DNA of 64,000 bases from Christensenella sp. UBA1242 (lineage in GTDB: Bacteria > Bacillota > Clostridia > Christensenellales > UBA1242). A program made the position numbers and the translations under genes. The DNA is taken from the NCBI GenBank assembly GCA_002308915.1, contig DBWI01000014.1, positions 18,786 to 82,785 of the forward strand. The letters are read 5' to 3'. Below the pieces are notes generated by a model. The model worked only from the letters and a program-made list of their open reading frames with translations. It was not told where the DNA came from and made no database searches. This document shows, piece by piece, positions 44,977 to 52,992 of this stretch; within the stretch, counting starts at the first letter, position 1, and each line of letters begins with the position of its first letter.

Positions 44977-46131
44977 ATGGCAAAATTAACAGAAAAAGAA
45001 GTTGTTGAACAAATAATAAATGCAGATATCAACTTTTTTGATGAATTAGAAGAAGAAAAAGAATACAAAGAGCTTCAAGAGATTTATAAAGAAGAAGAAA
45101 AACTTGCAGAAAAAGCAGAAAAAGAAGCAAAGCCATTCGAAGAAATTCAAGAACAAATGAAAAATGATTTTCGTAAAATAATTGCGGAAAATTATTTTAT
45201 TGATACTCATGAAACATGGAATGGGGAATATGGACCTGATGCTAGTTGGGATTATAGTGATAACCTTTATATTAATGGCCATTTGTTAATTGAAGATACT
45301 ATGTTACATGACCATTGGGATAGGGGAGATGTTTTAAGTATTCCAGCATCTCAATTTGAAAAAATAATAGATGCATCGCTTAAATTAAAAGAAGAATTAG
45401 ATAAACATGTTATTCGTTACAATGAATTGTTAGAACAACCAGAAGTTGTAGAATATAATAATCTCCAAAATCAAATAGACGAATTGTCAAAACAAAAAGG
45501 ATTGGGAGCAAAATTAAAGTTAGCTCAATTAAATTCAAAGAAAAAGAAAATGCTCAAAAACCCAGCAGTTAAAGAATTTGATGACATAATAAAAGTATTT
45601 GATGTTAATCTTTATAATAAACTTGAAGAAGTTATTCCAGTACTTCAAGAAAAAAATGAAAAATACAGAAAAGCAAAAGAAGATGAAGAAAAAGTATGGA
45701 GTGATTTAAAAAGTAAATTTAAATTTAGCGAAGATGAAAAATATTCTCTTTGGTATTGGGAAGAAGATAGAATAAATAATAAGTTAAGGGAACTAGATAA
45801 AAAGATAAAAGGAATAAAAATTCCAAGAGAAAAAGCTACCAAATTGTTAATTCTTGCACAGTTTTATAGAGAACATGAAGCAGAATACAAAGATGACCGT
45901 AAAACACTTCTTATGATATATGCAGAGAATATGGATAAAGAATTAAAAGAAGATTTTAAGACAGCTTTAAGTGCATATGACAAAGCAATTAATATTGCAA
46001 AGACAGAAGGAAAGGCGGATTTCAAAAAGCTTACAATTTTGGAACAATTGGATTACTTTGAAGCAGGTAAAAAAGTTATTAAAGCAGAAAAGGAATTTGG
46101 AAAGCTTAATAATGGCGATGGTAAACAATAA
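44977..46131 (+). CDS. Tandem paralog family A, copy 1 (MAKLTEKEVVEQI)
   Basis: 384 residues, no signal. The N-terminal MAKLTEKEVVEQI and the C-terminal block FYREHEAEYKDDRKTLLMIYAEN...DYFEAGKKVIKAEKEF are shared by three adjacent genes. The middle is mostly charged coiled coil. The function is not recognised. The gene has its own promoter (TTGACA-17-TAATAT) and GGGGAG RBS, and terminates at 46139-46170. Confidence 0.65.
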   Translation: MAKLTEKEVVEQIINADINFFDELEEEKEYKELQEIYKEEEKLAEKAEKEAKPFEEIQEQMKNDFRKIIAENYFIDTHETWNGEYGPDASWDYSDNLYINGHLLIEDTMLHDHWDRGDVLSIPASQFEKIIDASLKLKEELDKHVIRYNELLEQPEVVEYNNLQNQIDELSKQKGLGAKLKLAQLNSKKKKMLKNPAVKEFDDIIKVFDVNLYNKLEEVIPVLQEKNEKYRKAKEDEEKVWSDLKSKFKFSEDEKYSLWYWEEDRINNKLRELDKKIKGIKIPREKATKLLILAQFYREHEAEYKDDRKTLLMIYAENMDKELKEDFKTALSAYDKAINIAKTEGKADFKKLTILEQLDYFEAGKKVIKAEKEFGKLNNGDGKQ

Positions 46132-46138
46132 TAAACAA

Positions 46139-46170
46139 AAAGGCACACCACTTGGTGTGTTTTTTATTGT
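46139..46170 (+). terminator. Terminator after family A copy 1
   Basis: CACACCA CT TGGTGTG hairpin followed by TTTTTTATT; near-identical to the one after copy 2. Confidence 0.85.
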
Positions 46171-46225
46171 ATATTGACAAAAACAAGAAAGTGGTGTAAT
46201 ATAAAAATATAAAGGGAGAAAAATT

Positions 46226-47275
46226 ATGGCAAAATTAACAGAAAAAGAAGTTGTTGAACAAATCAATAGTGAAGATATTTCACTATTAGATAATTATGCG
46301 CCACATATTGCAGACAAAGAAAGTCTTGTAAAATTTGAAAAAGACAAGGAAGTTGCAGAAAAAAGAAGAAGAGAAAAAGAAGACGAACTTGACAAGTTTT
46401 TTGAAGGAATAGGGGTTGAAGACCGTGTTACTGGTTCTCATGATGAAGGATATGGTAGAGACAGAGATACCTACTATGATGTTGTTTTATGTATTGGTGG
46501 TTGTACTATTGATAAAAAATTAGATAGTTGGAGTAGTCATTTTTCTATAGATGAAAAAGTTGAAGCATTAAATGAATTTTTAAAAGAATACAATGAAAAA
46601 CAAAATAGATTTAATCACCTTGTTGCTGGGAAAGAACTTGAAGAATACAATAATCTTATTGATGAATTAAATGAAATTAAAAACAAGGGATTTTTTGGAA
46701 AACTTGCAGCAAGTGGCAGAGTTAGACAAATAAATAAAAGATTGGCAGAGCTCAAAAAATATGCTGATGAATATAATGAATTAAATTTCGATTTGAAAGT
46801 CAAAAAAAATGCATATGACAAAGTTTCTGGCATTGAAAACGAAATGAATGAAAAGTTTGAAGAGTTAAAAAAATTAGAAGAATTAGAAAAGTCTTTTAGG
46901 TATGGTTATAATTATTGGGACCGTGGCGAAAGATATAAAGAGAAAGACGAAACAGAAGAAAGAATTAAAAACAGAGAAAAGAATGTTAAAAACTTTAAAC
47001 TTGTTAAGTTTTATAGAGAGCACGAAGCTGAATTTGCAAACACCAGAAAAACTCTTCTTATGATATATGCAGAAAATACAAACCAAGAATTCCAAGAGAA
47101 TTTCAAAGATATGTTAAAAGCTTATGACCAGGCTGCTAAGATTGCAAAAGAGGAAGGCAAAGATTTTGCAACACTCAAAGAAGTAGAGCAATTTGAGTAT
47201 TTTGAAGCAGCTCAAAAGGTTATTGAAGCAAACAAAAAATTTGATGCACACAAACAGGGCGGCGGAAAAGAATAA
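46226..47275 (+). CDS. Tandem paralog family A, copy 2
   Basis: 349 residues. Shares the first 13 residues exactly with copy 1 (MAKLTEKEVVEQI) and the C-terminal block FYREHEAEFANTRKTLLMIYAEN, ending DAHKQGGGKE. The central EYNNLIDELNEIKNKGFFGKL motif is shared with copy 3. The promoter differs from copy 1's by a couple of bases (TTGACAAAAACAAGAAAGTG then TAATAT). Function unknown. Confidence 0.65.
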   Translation: MAKLTEKEVVEQINSEDISLLDNYAPHIADKESLVKFEKDKEVAEKRRREKEDELDKFFEGIGVEDRVTGSHDEGYGRDRDTYYDVVLCIGGCTIDKKLDSWSSHFSIDEKVEALNEFLKEYNEKQNRFNHLVAGKELEEYNNLIDELNEIKNKGFFGKLAASGRVRQINKRLAELKKYADEYNELNFDLKVKKNAYDKVSGIENEMNEKFEELKKLEELEKSFRYGYNYWDRGERYKEKDETEERIKNREKNVKNFKLVKFYREHEAEFANTRKTLLMIYAENTNQEFQENFKDMLKAYDQAAKIAKEEGKDFATLKEVEQFEYFEAAQKVIEANKKFDAHKQGGGKE

Positions 47276-47281
47276 AACAAA

Positions 47282-47316
47282 AGCAAGGCACACCACTTGG
47301 TGTGTCTTTTTGTTGC
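47282..47316 (+). terminator. Terminator after family A copy 2
   Basis: CACACCA CT TGGTGTG stem and T-rich tail, duplicated from copy 1. Confidence 0.85.
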
Positions 47317-47371
47317 ATATTGACAAAAACAAGAAAGTTGTGTAATATAAAAACATAAAGGGAGAAAAATT

Positions 47372-48424
47372 ATGGCCAAATTAACAGAAAGAGATGTGTT
47401 TGAAGCGCTTAGAAACCTTGATACTAGTTTTTTGGATGACTATAAACCATATAACGATGATTATGCTACGACGATAAAATTTCATGAAGGCAAAAGAACT
47501 TCCGAAAGTAATTATTTTAATGCAGCAGGAAAAGTACAGAAGGCGATAGATAAGTGTTTAATTCGTGAGAAATCAAATTTTGTAAGACATGATGGCGATT
47601 TGGAGGGTGATAATTTATATAATTACGACTTGTATATTGCAGGAGTAAATGTTTCTCATATTACTGATATTGAGTATTATGAATATCCGCTAAAAAAGAA
47701 AATTGAGTATGCTCAAGAATTTGTGAAAGAATTTAAACAGAATTATGAAAAAAACAAAAAAAGGCTAGAAGAACTTACTGCTAGTCCAGAAATTGCTGAA
47801 TATAACAATCTTATTAATGTATTAGATAAAATAGATAATAAAGGATTTTTTGGAAGACTTACCGAAGAATCAAAAATTAGACAAATAAGAAAAAGATTAG
47901 AAGAACTCAAAAAATATGTTGATGATTACAATAACTTAAAGAAATATGTTAAAGATTATAAAGATGGAGATGTGGTTGTTGAAAATTTGCCAAAGTTAAT
48001 AGAAGCGATTCGAGAACGCGATGCCATGTATGATGTGTACAGAATTTATCATAATGAAAATAGATTTAATGATTCAAAAGAATATTTAGACTACCAAAAT
48101 GCAAAAAAACAAGTTTCCAAAAGAGAATCTAATGCAAAGGATTTTAAGATTGTTAAGTTTTATAGAGAGCATGAAGCAGAATTTGCAAATACCTCCAAAA
48201 CTCTTATTATGATTTATCAAGAAATTCTAGGCGAAAGATATTTGGAAAACTTTAAAGATATGCTGGTAGCATATAATCAAGCCGGCGTTATTGCAAAAAA
48301 AGAAGGAAAAGATTTTAACGCTCTTCAAGAAAGCGAACAATTTGGGTACTTTGAGGCAGCTCAAAAAGTTGTTGAAGCAAACAATAAATTTAATGCACAC
48401 AAAGAGGGTGGCGGAAAAGAATAA
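47372..48424 (+). CDS. Tandem paralog family A, copy 3
   Basis: 350 residues. More diverged N-terminus (MAKLTERDVFEALRNLD), but the C-terminal FYREHEAEFANTSKTLIMIYQEI and the last ~15 residues (FNAHKEGGGKE) match copy 2 closely. It is expressed from a third copy of the same promoter (one base changed at GTTGTG) and RBS GGGAG. The terminator at 48428-48463 is a different sequence. Confidence 0.65.
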   Translation: MAKLTERDVFEALRNLDTSFLDDYKPYNDDYATTIKFHEGKRTSESNYFNAAGKVQKAIDKCLIREKSNFVRHDGDLEGDNLYNYDLYIAGVNVSHITDIEYYEYPLKKKIEYAQEFVKEFKQNYEKNKKRLEELTASPEIAEYNNLINVLDKIDNKGFFGRLTEESKIRQIRKRLEELKKYVDDYNNLKKYVKDYKDGDVVVENLPKLIEAIRERDAMYDVYRIYHNENRFNDSKEYLDYQNAKKQVSKRESNAKDFKIVKFYREHEAEFANTSKTLIMIYQEILGERYLENFKDMLVAYNQAGVIAKKEGKDFNALQESEQFGYFEAAQKVVEANNKFNAHKEGGGKE

Positions 48425-48427
48425 AAA

Positions 48428-48463
48428 TAAAAAAGACATATCCAATAAAGGATATGTTTTTTT
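48428..48463 (+). terminator. Terminator after family A copy 3
   Basis: ACATATCC AATAAA GGATATGT stem followed by TTTTTTTA. Confidence 0.8.
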
Positions 48464-48526
48464 ATGCATAATTTCAAATTTTTTCTTGACAACAGAGAAA
48501 AAATAATATAACATATAGAAGATTTT

Positions 48527-48608
48527 GCGAGTATGGCGGAATGGCAGACGCGCTTGTTTAAGGGGCAAGTGGGAAACCGTATGGGTTCAAGTCCCGTTAC
48601 TCGCACCA
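48527..48608 (+). tRNA. tRNA-Leu (AAG)
   Basis: Class II tRNA with acceptor GCGAGTA/TACTCGC, D-stem GCG/CGC, anticodon stem CTTGT/GCAAG (one G-U pair) around TTAAGGG, giving anticodon AAG with G37, short variable arm (GG-AAA-CC) and CCA. AAG at position 34 is unusual in bacteria, where A34 is mostly confined to tRNA-Arg; it would read the abundant CTT codon. Promoter TTGACA (48486-48491) upstream. Confidence 0.92.
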
Positions 48609-48620
48609 AATTCACACTCA
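48593..48620 (+). repeat. Direct repeat copy 1 (tRNA-Leu 3' end and flank)
   Basis: 28 bases from CCCGTTACTCG through TTCACACTCA recur exactly at 48767-48794, and the terminator hairpin arms that follow are also matched. This is the geometry of a tRNA-3'-end attachment site duplication. Confidence 0.85.
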
Positions 48621-48638
48621 AGTTGGGTGTGTTTTTTT
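48613..48638 (+). terminator. Terminator after tRNA-Leu
   Basis: CACACTCA AGT TGGGTGTG stem (one G-T pair) with a run of T. Confidence 0.85.
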
Positions 48639-48659
48639 ATTTATTTTTTTGAAAAAATT

Positions 48660-48756
48660 AAATGGACTTGAACCCAAGGGTTCAACCCTTGTCGGGCTGA
48701 CCGAAACAGAGTTTCTCCCGGCTTTGGCTAAAAACTTGCCACTGGCAACTTTTTTC
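48660..48756 (+). ncRNA. Structured insert between the tRNA-Leu end duplications
   Basis: A GC-richer block of ~100 bases with three hairpins: TTGAACCC AA GGGTTCAA (48668-48685), GTCGGG..GAAAC AGA GTTTC..CCCGGC (48691-48722), and TTGCC ACT GGCAA + CTTTTTT (48736-48756), a terminator-like end. It looks like a small RNA gene or a remnant of an integrated element. No promoter was seen. Position and repeats support insertion; the RNA itself is inferred. Confidence 0.4.
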
Positions 48757-48766
48757 ACGCGTCGCC

Positions 48767-48794
48767 CCCGTTACTCGCACCAAATTCACACTCA
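48767..48794 (+). repeat. Direct repeat copy 2 (tRNA-Leu 3' end duplicate)
   Basis: Exact match to 48593-48620. It is followed by CACACTCA TAT TGAGTGTG and TTTTTT, the tRNA terminator with a compensatory base change (perfect stem here). Confidence 0.85.
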
Positions 48795-48874
48795 TATTGA
48801 GTGTGTTTTTTATTTGTATAAAAATAATTTTGCATATTTTTTTTATTTATGTTAAATTATTAACGGAGACTTTT

Positions 48875-49966
48875 ATGAAAAATATAATTTTAACAGCAGA
48901 TAGACCAACTGGAAACTTGCATATTGGGCATTTTGTAGGGTCACTTCGTGAAAGAGTTAGAATGCAAAACGAAACAGAATATGATGATTTGTTTGTTATG
49001 ATTGCAGATGCGCAAGCATTAACAGACAATGCAGATAATCCACAAAAAATTAGGGATAATGTTATGGAAGTTATGCTTGATTATTTGGCTGTTGGACTTG
49101 ATCCACAAAAAACAACTTTTTGTCTTCAATCCGAAATAACTGCGTTGCCAGAAATAACATTATATTATATGAATCTTGTATCTTTGCCAAGACTTCTTAG
49201 GAACCCAACAGTAAAAACAGAAATTGGAATGAGAGGATTTGATAAGAATACTGGTGTGCCAGTTGGATTTGCTTGTTATCCAATAAGTCAAGCTGCAGAT
49301 ATTACAGCATTCAAGGCAAACCTAATTCCTGTTGGGGAAGATCAAGAACCAATGCTTGAACAAACAAGAGAAATTGTTCGTGCTTTTAACAGAATATACA
49401 AAACAGATATTCTTGTTGAGTGCAAAGCAATGCTTGGTAGAAATAAAGAGAGTATGCGTCTTCCTGGTACAGATGGAAATGCAAAAATGAGCAAGTCAAT
49501 TGGTAATTGTATATATCTTTGTGATGAGCCAGATGTAATTAAAAAGAAAGTTAATTCAATTGCTACCGCTCCAAGGAAGTTAGAAGAGCCTGGTGATGTT
49601 GAAAATAGTGTGTTATTCACATATCTTCGTGCATTTTGTGAAGATAAACATTTTGAAATGTTCTATCCAGAATATGCCAATTTAAAAGAATTGGAAGCTG
49701 CTTATGCAAAAGGTGGACTTGGTGATGGTAAGGTTAAAAAATTTCTTTTTGATGTACTTAATGATGTTTTGACTCCTATTCGTGAAAGAAGGAAAGAAAT
49801 GTCTAAGCACATTCCAGAGATTTTAGAAATACTCAAAAAGGGTACACAAAAAGCAAATCAAGTTGCAGATAATACACTTCATGAAATAAAGCGAGCAATG
49901 GGTATTGATTACTATAGTGATAATAGTTTTGCAGAAGAACAAATAAAAAAATACTCAAATAAGTAA
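48875..49966 (+). CDS. trpS: Tryptophanyl-tRNA synthetase
   Basis: Class I synthetase that charges tRNA-Trp. 363 residues from ATG 48875 (RBS CGGAG); the longer frame to 48797 includes the intergenic region and is rejected. HIGH motif is NLHIGHFVGSL (residues 15-25) and KMSKS is AKMSKSIGN (~206-214). The length slightly exceeds the ~330 of typical TrpRS. No T-box or leader peptide precedes it. tRNA-Trp lies 58 bases after the stop. Confidence 0.95.
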   Translation: MKNIILTADRPTGNLHIGHFVGSLRERVRMQNETEYDDLFVMIADAQALTDNADNPQKIRDNVMEVMLDYLAVGLDPQKTTFCLQSEITALPEITLYYMNLVSLPRLLRNPTVKTEIGMRGFDKNTGVPVGFACYPISQAADITAFKANLIPVGEDQEPMLEQTREIVRAFNRIYKTDILVECKAMLGRNKESMRLPGTDGNAKMSKSIGNCIYLCDEPDVIKKKVNSIATAPRKLEEPGDVENSVLFTYLRAFCEDKHFEMFYPEYANLKELEAAYAKGGLGDGKVKKFLFDVLNDVLTPIRERRKEMSKHIPEILEILKKGTQKANQVADNTLHEIKRAMGIDYYSDNSFAEEQIKKYSNK

Positions 49967-49984
49967 AATAAAAAATAATTGTTG

Positions 49985-50013
49985 TTGACATTCTGATATT
50001 CATTTGTTAGAAT
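49985..50013 (+). promoter_or_regulatory. Promoter of tRNA-Trp
   Basis: TTGACA (49985-49990), 17 bases, TAGAAT (50008-50013), 11 bases before the tRNA. The tRNA can be expressed independently of trpS. Confidence 0.75.
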
Positions 50014-50024
50014 GTCAAATGTAT

Positions 50025-50100
50025 AGGCGAATAGCTCAGTTGGTAGAGTCGCGGTCTCCAAAACCGTTGGTCGTGGGTTCGAGTCCTACTTCGCCTGCCA
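50025..50100 (+). tRNA. tRNA-Trp (CCA)
   Basis: Acceptor AGGCGAA/TTCGCCT, anticodon stem GCGGT/ACCGT around CTCCAAA (anticodon CCA), discriminator G, encoded CCA, T-loop TTCGAGT. 76 nt, after its own synthetase gene. Confidence 0.95.
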
Positions 50101-50112
50101 AAGTAAAATAAG

Positions 50113-50137
50113 GTTAAGTTTTGTACTTAACTTTTTT
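50113..50137 (+). terminator. Terminator after tRNA-Trp
   Basis: GTTAAGT TTTGT ACTTAAC hairpin followed by TTTTTT. Confidence 0.85.
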
Positions 50138-50188
50138 ATTTTAAAACAATAGGGAAATAGGGATTAAGTCCGCAGGTTAACTGACATA

Positions 50189-50220
50189 GAAAAAGAAGTC
50201 ATATTTTGACTTCTTTTTTA
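50189..50220. terminator. Terminator of the phosphoesterase operon
   Basis: AAAAAGAAGTCA / TGACTTCTTTTT stem with symmetric A/T flanks, just past the zinc-ribbon gene. The 40 bases before it (AGGGATTAAGTCCGCAGG...) match nothing I recognise. Confidence 0.75.
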
Positions 50221-50223
50221 TTT

Positions 50224-50484
50224 TTAATTTTCATTAAGTTCTTTGATATATTGTTCAATGAGTTCTTTTGGAGCTTTGCCACTTTCTTCCAATTCATCAA
50301 TTAATGTGTAGAGAAGAACTGTTTTTTCATGTTCAACATATTTTTCCAATTTAACCATTGCATCAATATTTAGTGGATTTCCACATTTTGGGCAAAAATT
50401 CAATTTTAAATCTTTGTCTTTTGAAACCTTTTGATTACATTCTGCACAAAAGATTTCTCCATTTTGTGTTTTTATTCCTTGCAT
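50224..50484 (-). CDS. Small zinc-ribbon protein, 86 aa
   Basis: CAECNQKV...FCPKCGNPL is a CxxC...CxxC zinc ribbon in the first half; the second half is helical and acidic (LYTLIDELEESGKAP). It is the last gene of a three-gene operon, starting 1 base after the preceding stop with GGAGGG as RBS. Such proteins often act as adaptors or nucleic-acid binders. Function unknown. Confidence 0.65.
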   Translation of the reverse strand: MQGIKTQNGEIFCAECNQKVSKDKDLKLNFCPKCGNPLNIDAMVKLEKYVEHEKTVLLYTLIDELEESGKAPKELIEQYIKELNEN

Positions 50485-50485
50485 T

Positions 50486-51682
50486 TTAGCCCTCCATTAC
50501 TTTGTCGGTTTTTGATGTTTCTTCTGTTTTTGTTGTCTTTTTTCCATGAACTACTTTTGTAACTTGTTTTCTTGTTTCTTTTGTTACTTTTTCCATAACC
50601 TTTTTGTAGTTAGGTGTGATTGTATCCATTATTGTTGCAAACTTTTCTTCGAAATCATTTGCAATAACAGAACTAACATAACTTGATGAATCAATTTTTG
50701 TTGCATGAGGGTAGATGTAATCAACACTATCTGTTCTTACCATTTCTTCATCAAATATTACTTTATACCAACATTTGTTAAGTGTATATGGACCAAGTTC
50801 TGGGCGCTTTTCATTAAATTTGTCATATTCATACATTCCGCCAAATGAAATGAACCAACATGGTTTTTGATGTGTTGTACCGTCTTTGTCTGTGTAAGTT
50901 GTAACACCACATGATTGCCAATTAAGTCTTGCATTTGTACAGAAGTATACATCGTGTCCTGGGTTTTCTGTTGCATATTTTTGCATTGCAATTGCTAAAC
51001 TCTTTACACTTGTTGCTTTTTTGTTGAAGTGAAGCATTGAAATACTTCTTGGTGATTCATTGATGTCTACTGATAGGTGAATGCCTGCATCAACGAGTTT
51101 ATCTTGCATGCCAAGCATATTTGCAAGTTTGCCCATAAGGTCTATTCCACTGTAATTTAAGATTTCTTTTTCTTTTTCACCACGAACGAGTGCAACTATT
51201 TTGCTCTTGATTTCTGGTTTGTTGAGTTTTTTGTAAATATATCTTAATTGTTCAGTGTAAGGAAGTGTGTCTGTCATGTTTCCAGTTGTTACTCTTGTGA
51301 AAATGTCAGAAACAACAACCATTGGATTTTTTGCTTCTTCAATTTGTTTAAGTACAAAATCTAACCATTTTTCATTCAAAGCACATTTATATGATTTTGG
51401 ATAGTAAACTCTTTTTTCGTTTACAATATTTCCTTCTTCGTCTTTTTGACAAGAATACATGTATGCTTTGCCAAGGTTAAGTTCACATAAACAATTGAAA
51501 CCAGCATCTGGACTGTCAATTTCATATGACAATGTTCTTGGTGTAGGTGTGTCTGTTGATTTTGAAATCTTTAAACTATCTTTTACCAAGTCCATTTCAT
51601 TAAATGGTTTATCAATTTCTGCTTTTTGTTTTAGCTTTTGACCAATTACGTCTAAAGCTGCATCTTGATTTTTTGTTCCCAT
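50486..51682 (-). CDS. Probable inactive phosphoesterase-like paralog, 398 aa
   Basis: The segment order follows the phosphoesterase encoded just before it: CELNLGKAY where that has GDWHIGT, MVVVSDIFT for LFCLGDMM, VALVRGEKEKE for VVHTGNHERR, and an HF/TNARLNW area for HHGD and GHTHQ. All metal ligands except a few Asp are lost, so it would be a pseudo-enzyme. This is a judgement by eye at low identity. It has an exposed Lys/Thr-rich tail. It starts 3 bases after its neighbour with AAGGAG, so the two are produced together. Confidence 0.5.
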   Translation of the reverse strand: MGTKNQDAALDVIGQKLKQKAEIDKPFNEMDLVKDSLKISKSTDTPTPRTLSYEIDSPDAGFNCLCELNLGKAYMYSCQKDEEGNIVNEKRVYYPKSYKCALNEKWLDFVLKQIEEAKNPMVVVSDIFTRVTTGNMTDTLPYTEQLRYIYKKLNKPEIKSKIVALVRGEKEKEILNYSGIDLMGKLANMLGMQDKLVDAGIHLSVDINESPRSISMLHFNKKATSVKSLAIAMQKYATENPGHDVYFCTNARLNWQSCGVTTYTDKDGTTHQKPCWFISFGGMYEYDKFNEKRPELGPYTLNKCWYKVIFDEEMVRTDSVDYIYPHATKIDSSSYVSSVIANDFEEKFATIMDTITPNYKKVMEKVTKETRKQVTKVVHGKKTTKTEETSKTDKVMEG

Positions 51683-51685
51683 ATT

Positions 51686-52831
51686 TTACTCCTTTGACTC
51701 TTCATATATATACCAGTTTGTTGTGTCTGATCTTGTTGGTGTGATAACTTCTGGTTTTGGATCTTTTTCTATTTCTGGCATTTTCTCTGCTAATTCTTCG
51801 TTGATATTGTTGCCTGTTTCTTTTATAATATCAAATATTTGGTCAAATAATGGTCCCAATTTTTGTTTTGCTTCTTTCATGTTCTTGTTTATTATATCTG
51901 TTCCAAGTTCTATGCATGCTTCTTTGTAAGTAGAAGGTGCTTTTGACAAGATTGGAATACTCTTTGTTGCAAGTGTGACAGGTGGTTCCATGTTGCTTGG
52001 ATTGTTCTTGTCATAAAGAGGATTCTTTACTGGTGTAACTTCTATTGCATAATATGGACATTTGTTAATTGGCTTGTAACCTTTTGAGAATCCGTATTCA
52101 CCACCGCCAGAAGCTGGGATTACAATGTTAAGTTCTGGTTTTTTAACTCTTTTGCCATTGTTGTTTATAATTATTTTTGTTATTGTATAATTTTTGAATT
52201 GGTGTGTATGACCCATTCCATTAATCATACTGCCTTGATTTACACTTGAGTTGTTTTCTGGATTTCCGCTGTCACCATGGTGTGTTACAACAGGAAAAGC
52301 AAAAGGTTTATTTCCTTGTTTTAGTTTGATATAAGTGTCAGCAAAGTATGGAGCATAAGCGTCTTCTGCATCCATTGCTTTTGTTGCTTCTTCAACAGGA
52401 TCAAGACCTGTGTTCTTTTTAACACGTCTTTCATGATTACCTGTGTGCACAACAACAAGTTTGTCTTTTACTTGTTTCAAAAGAGAAACAAATACTTCCC
52501 ATTGTTCTCTAGGATATGCGATATCTTCAAAAATATCGCTTACTGAATTTAATATTGCAGTGTTCATCATATCGCCAAGACAGAATAATAGTGCATTTGG
52601 TGTTTGCAATACATAATTAAGTACATTGATTGCTCCATCGATGTCAAAATCAACAGTTCCGATATGCCAGTCACCGATGAATACCAAAACGGCTGTGTTA
52701 TATTCATCAGACATATCTACAACACGTTTTTTTACACCATCTTTGTCTCCTCTAACAGTGTTTTGTTTAATACGATATGATTCGATGTTTTCATCATCTA
52801 CAATTTTCTTTGTGTCCACATTAACCTCCAT
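51686..52831 (-). CDS. Calcineurin-like metallophosphoesterase
   Basis: The 381-residue protein has the full metal-ligand set: GDWHIG (motif I), GDMMN (II), GNHERR (III), HHGDSG and GMGHTHQF (IV-V). It is cytosolic and the substrate is unknown; the length and C-terminal helices differ from known nucleases. First gene of the operon with two others. Promoter TTGACA-18-TATACT leaves 9 bases to ATG 52831; a GTG at 52819 has GGAGG at the right distance, so either may be used. Confidence 0.8.
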   Translation of the reverse strand: MEVNVDTKKIVDDENIESYRIKQNTVRGDKDGVKKRVVDMSDEYNTAVLVFIGDWHIGTVDFDIDGAINVLNYVLQTPNALLFCLGDMMNTAILNSVSDIFEDIAYPREQWEVFVSLLKQVKDKLVVVHTGNHERRVKKNTGLDPVEEATKAMDAEDAYAPYFADTYIKLKQGNKPFAFPVVTHHGDSGNPENNSSVNQGSMINGMGHTHQFKNYTITKIIINNNGKRVKKPELNIVIPASGGGEYGFSKGYKPINKCPYYAIEVTPVKNPLYDKNNPSNMEPPVTLATKSIPILSKAPSTYKEACIELGTDIINKNMKEAKQKLGPLFDQIFDIIKETGNNINEELAEKMPEIEKDPKPEVITPTRSDTTNWYIYEESKE

Positions 52832-52952
52832 CTCGATTTAAGTATACAATAGGTAGTGCCCTGGTGTCAATATCAAATTCTCAAAAAAAACTTTTTTTAT
52901 TTTATAAAAACACTTGACAACACAGAAAAATACAATCTGTTGAATTGATAAA

Positions 52953-52988
52953 AAAATTGGCACATTATATAGGTGCCAAAAATTTTTT
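52953..52988 (-). terminator. Terminator of glmS
   Basis: On the - strand TTGGCACC / GTGCCAA-type stem with loop TATATAAT, then TTTTTTT. Confidence 0.75.
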
Positions 52989-52992
52989 ATTA

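Noticed and set aside
48361..48621. Minus-strand ORFs over tRNA-Leu
   Set aside because: They are the antisense of the tRNA and of family A copy 3, with no RBS.
48649..48855. 68-aa ORF spanning the tRNA-Leu duplication
   Set aside because: It reads through hairpins and a copied tRNA end and has no RBS; it is a chance frame over a structured, non-coding insert.
50138..50188. GC-richer scrap AGGGATTAAGTCCGCAGG after tRNA-Trp
   Set aside because: Too short and without partner repeats or fold to call a feature.
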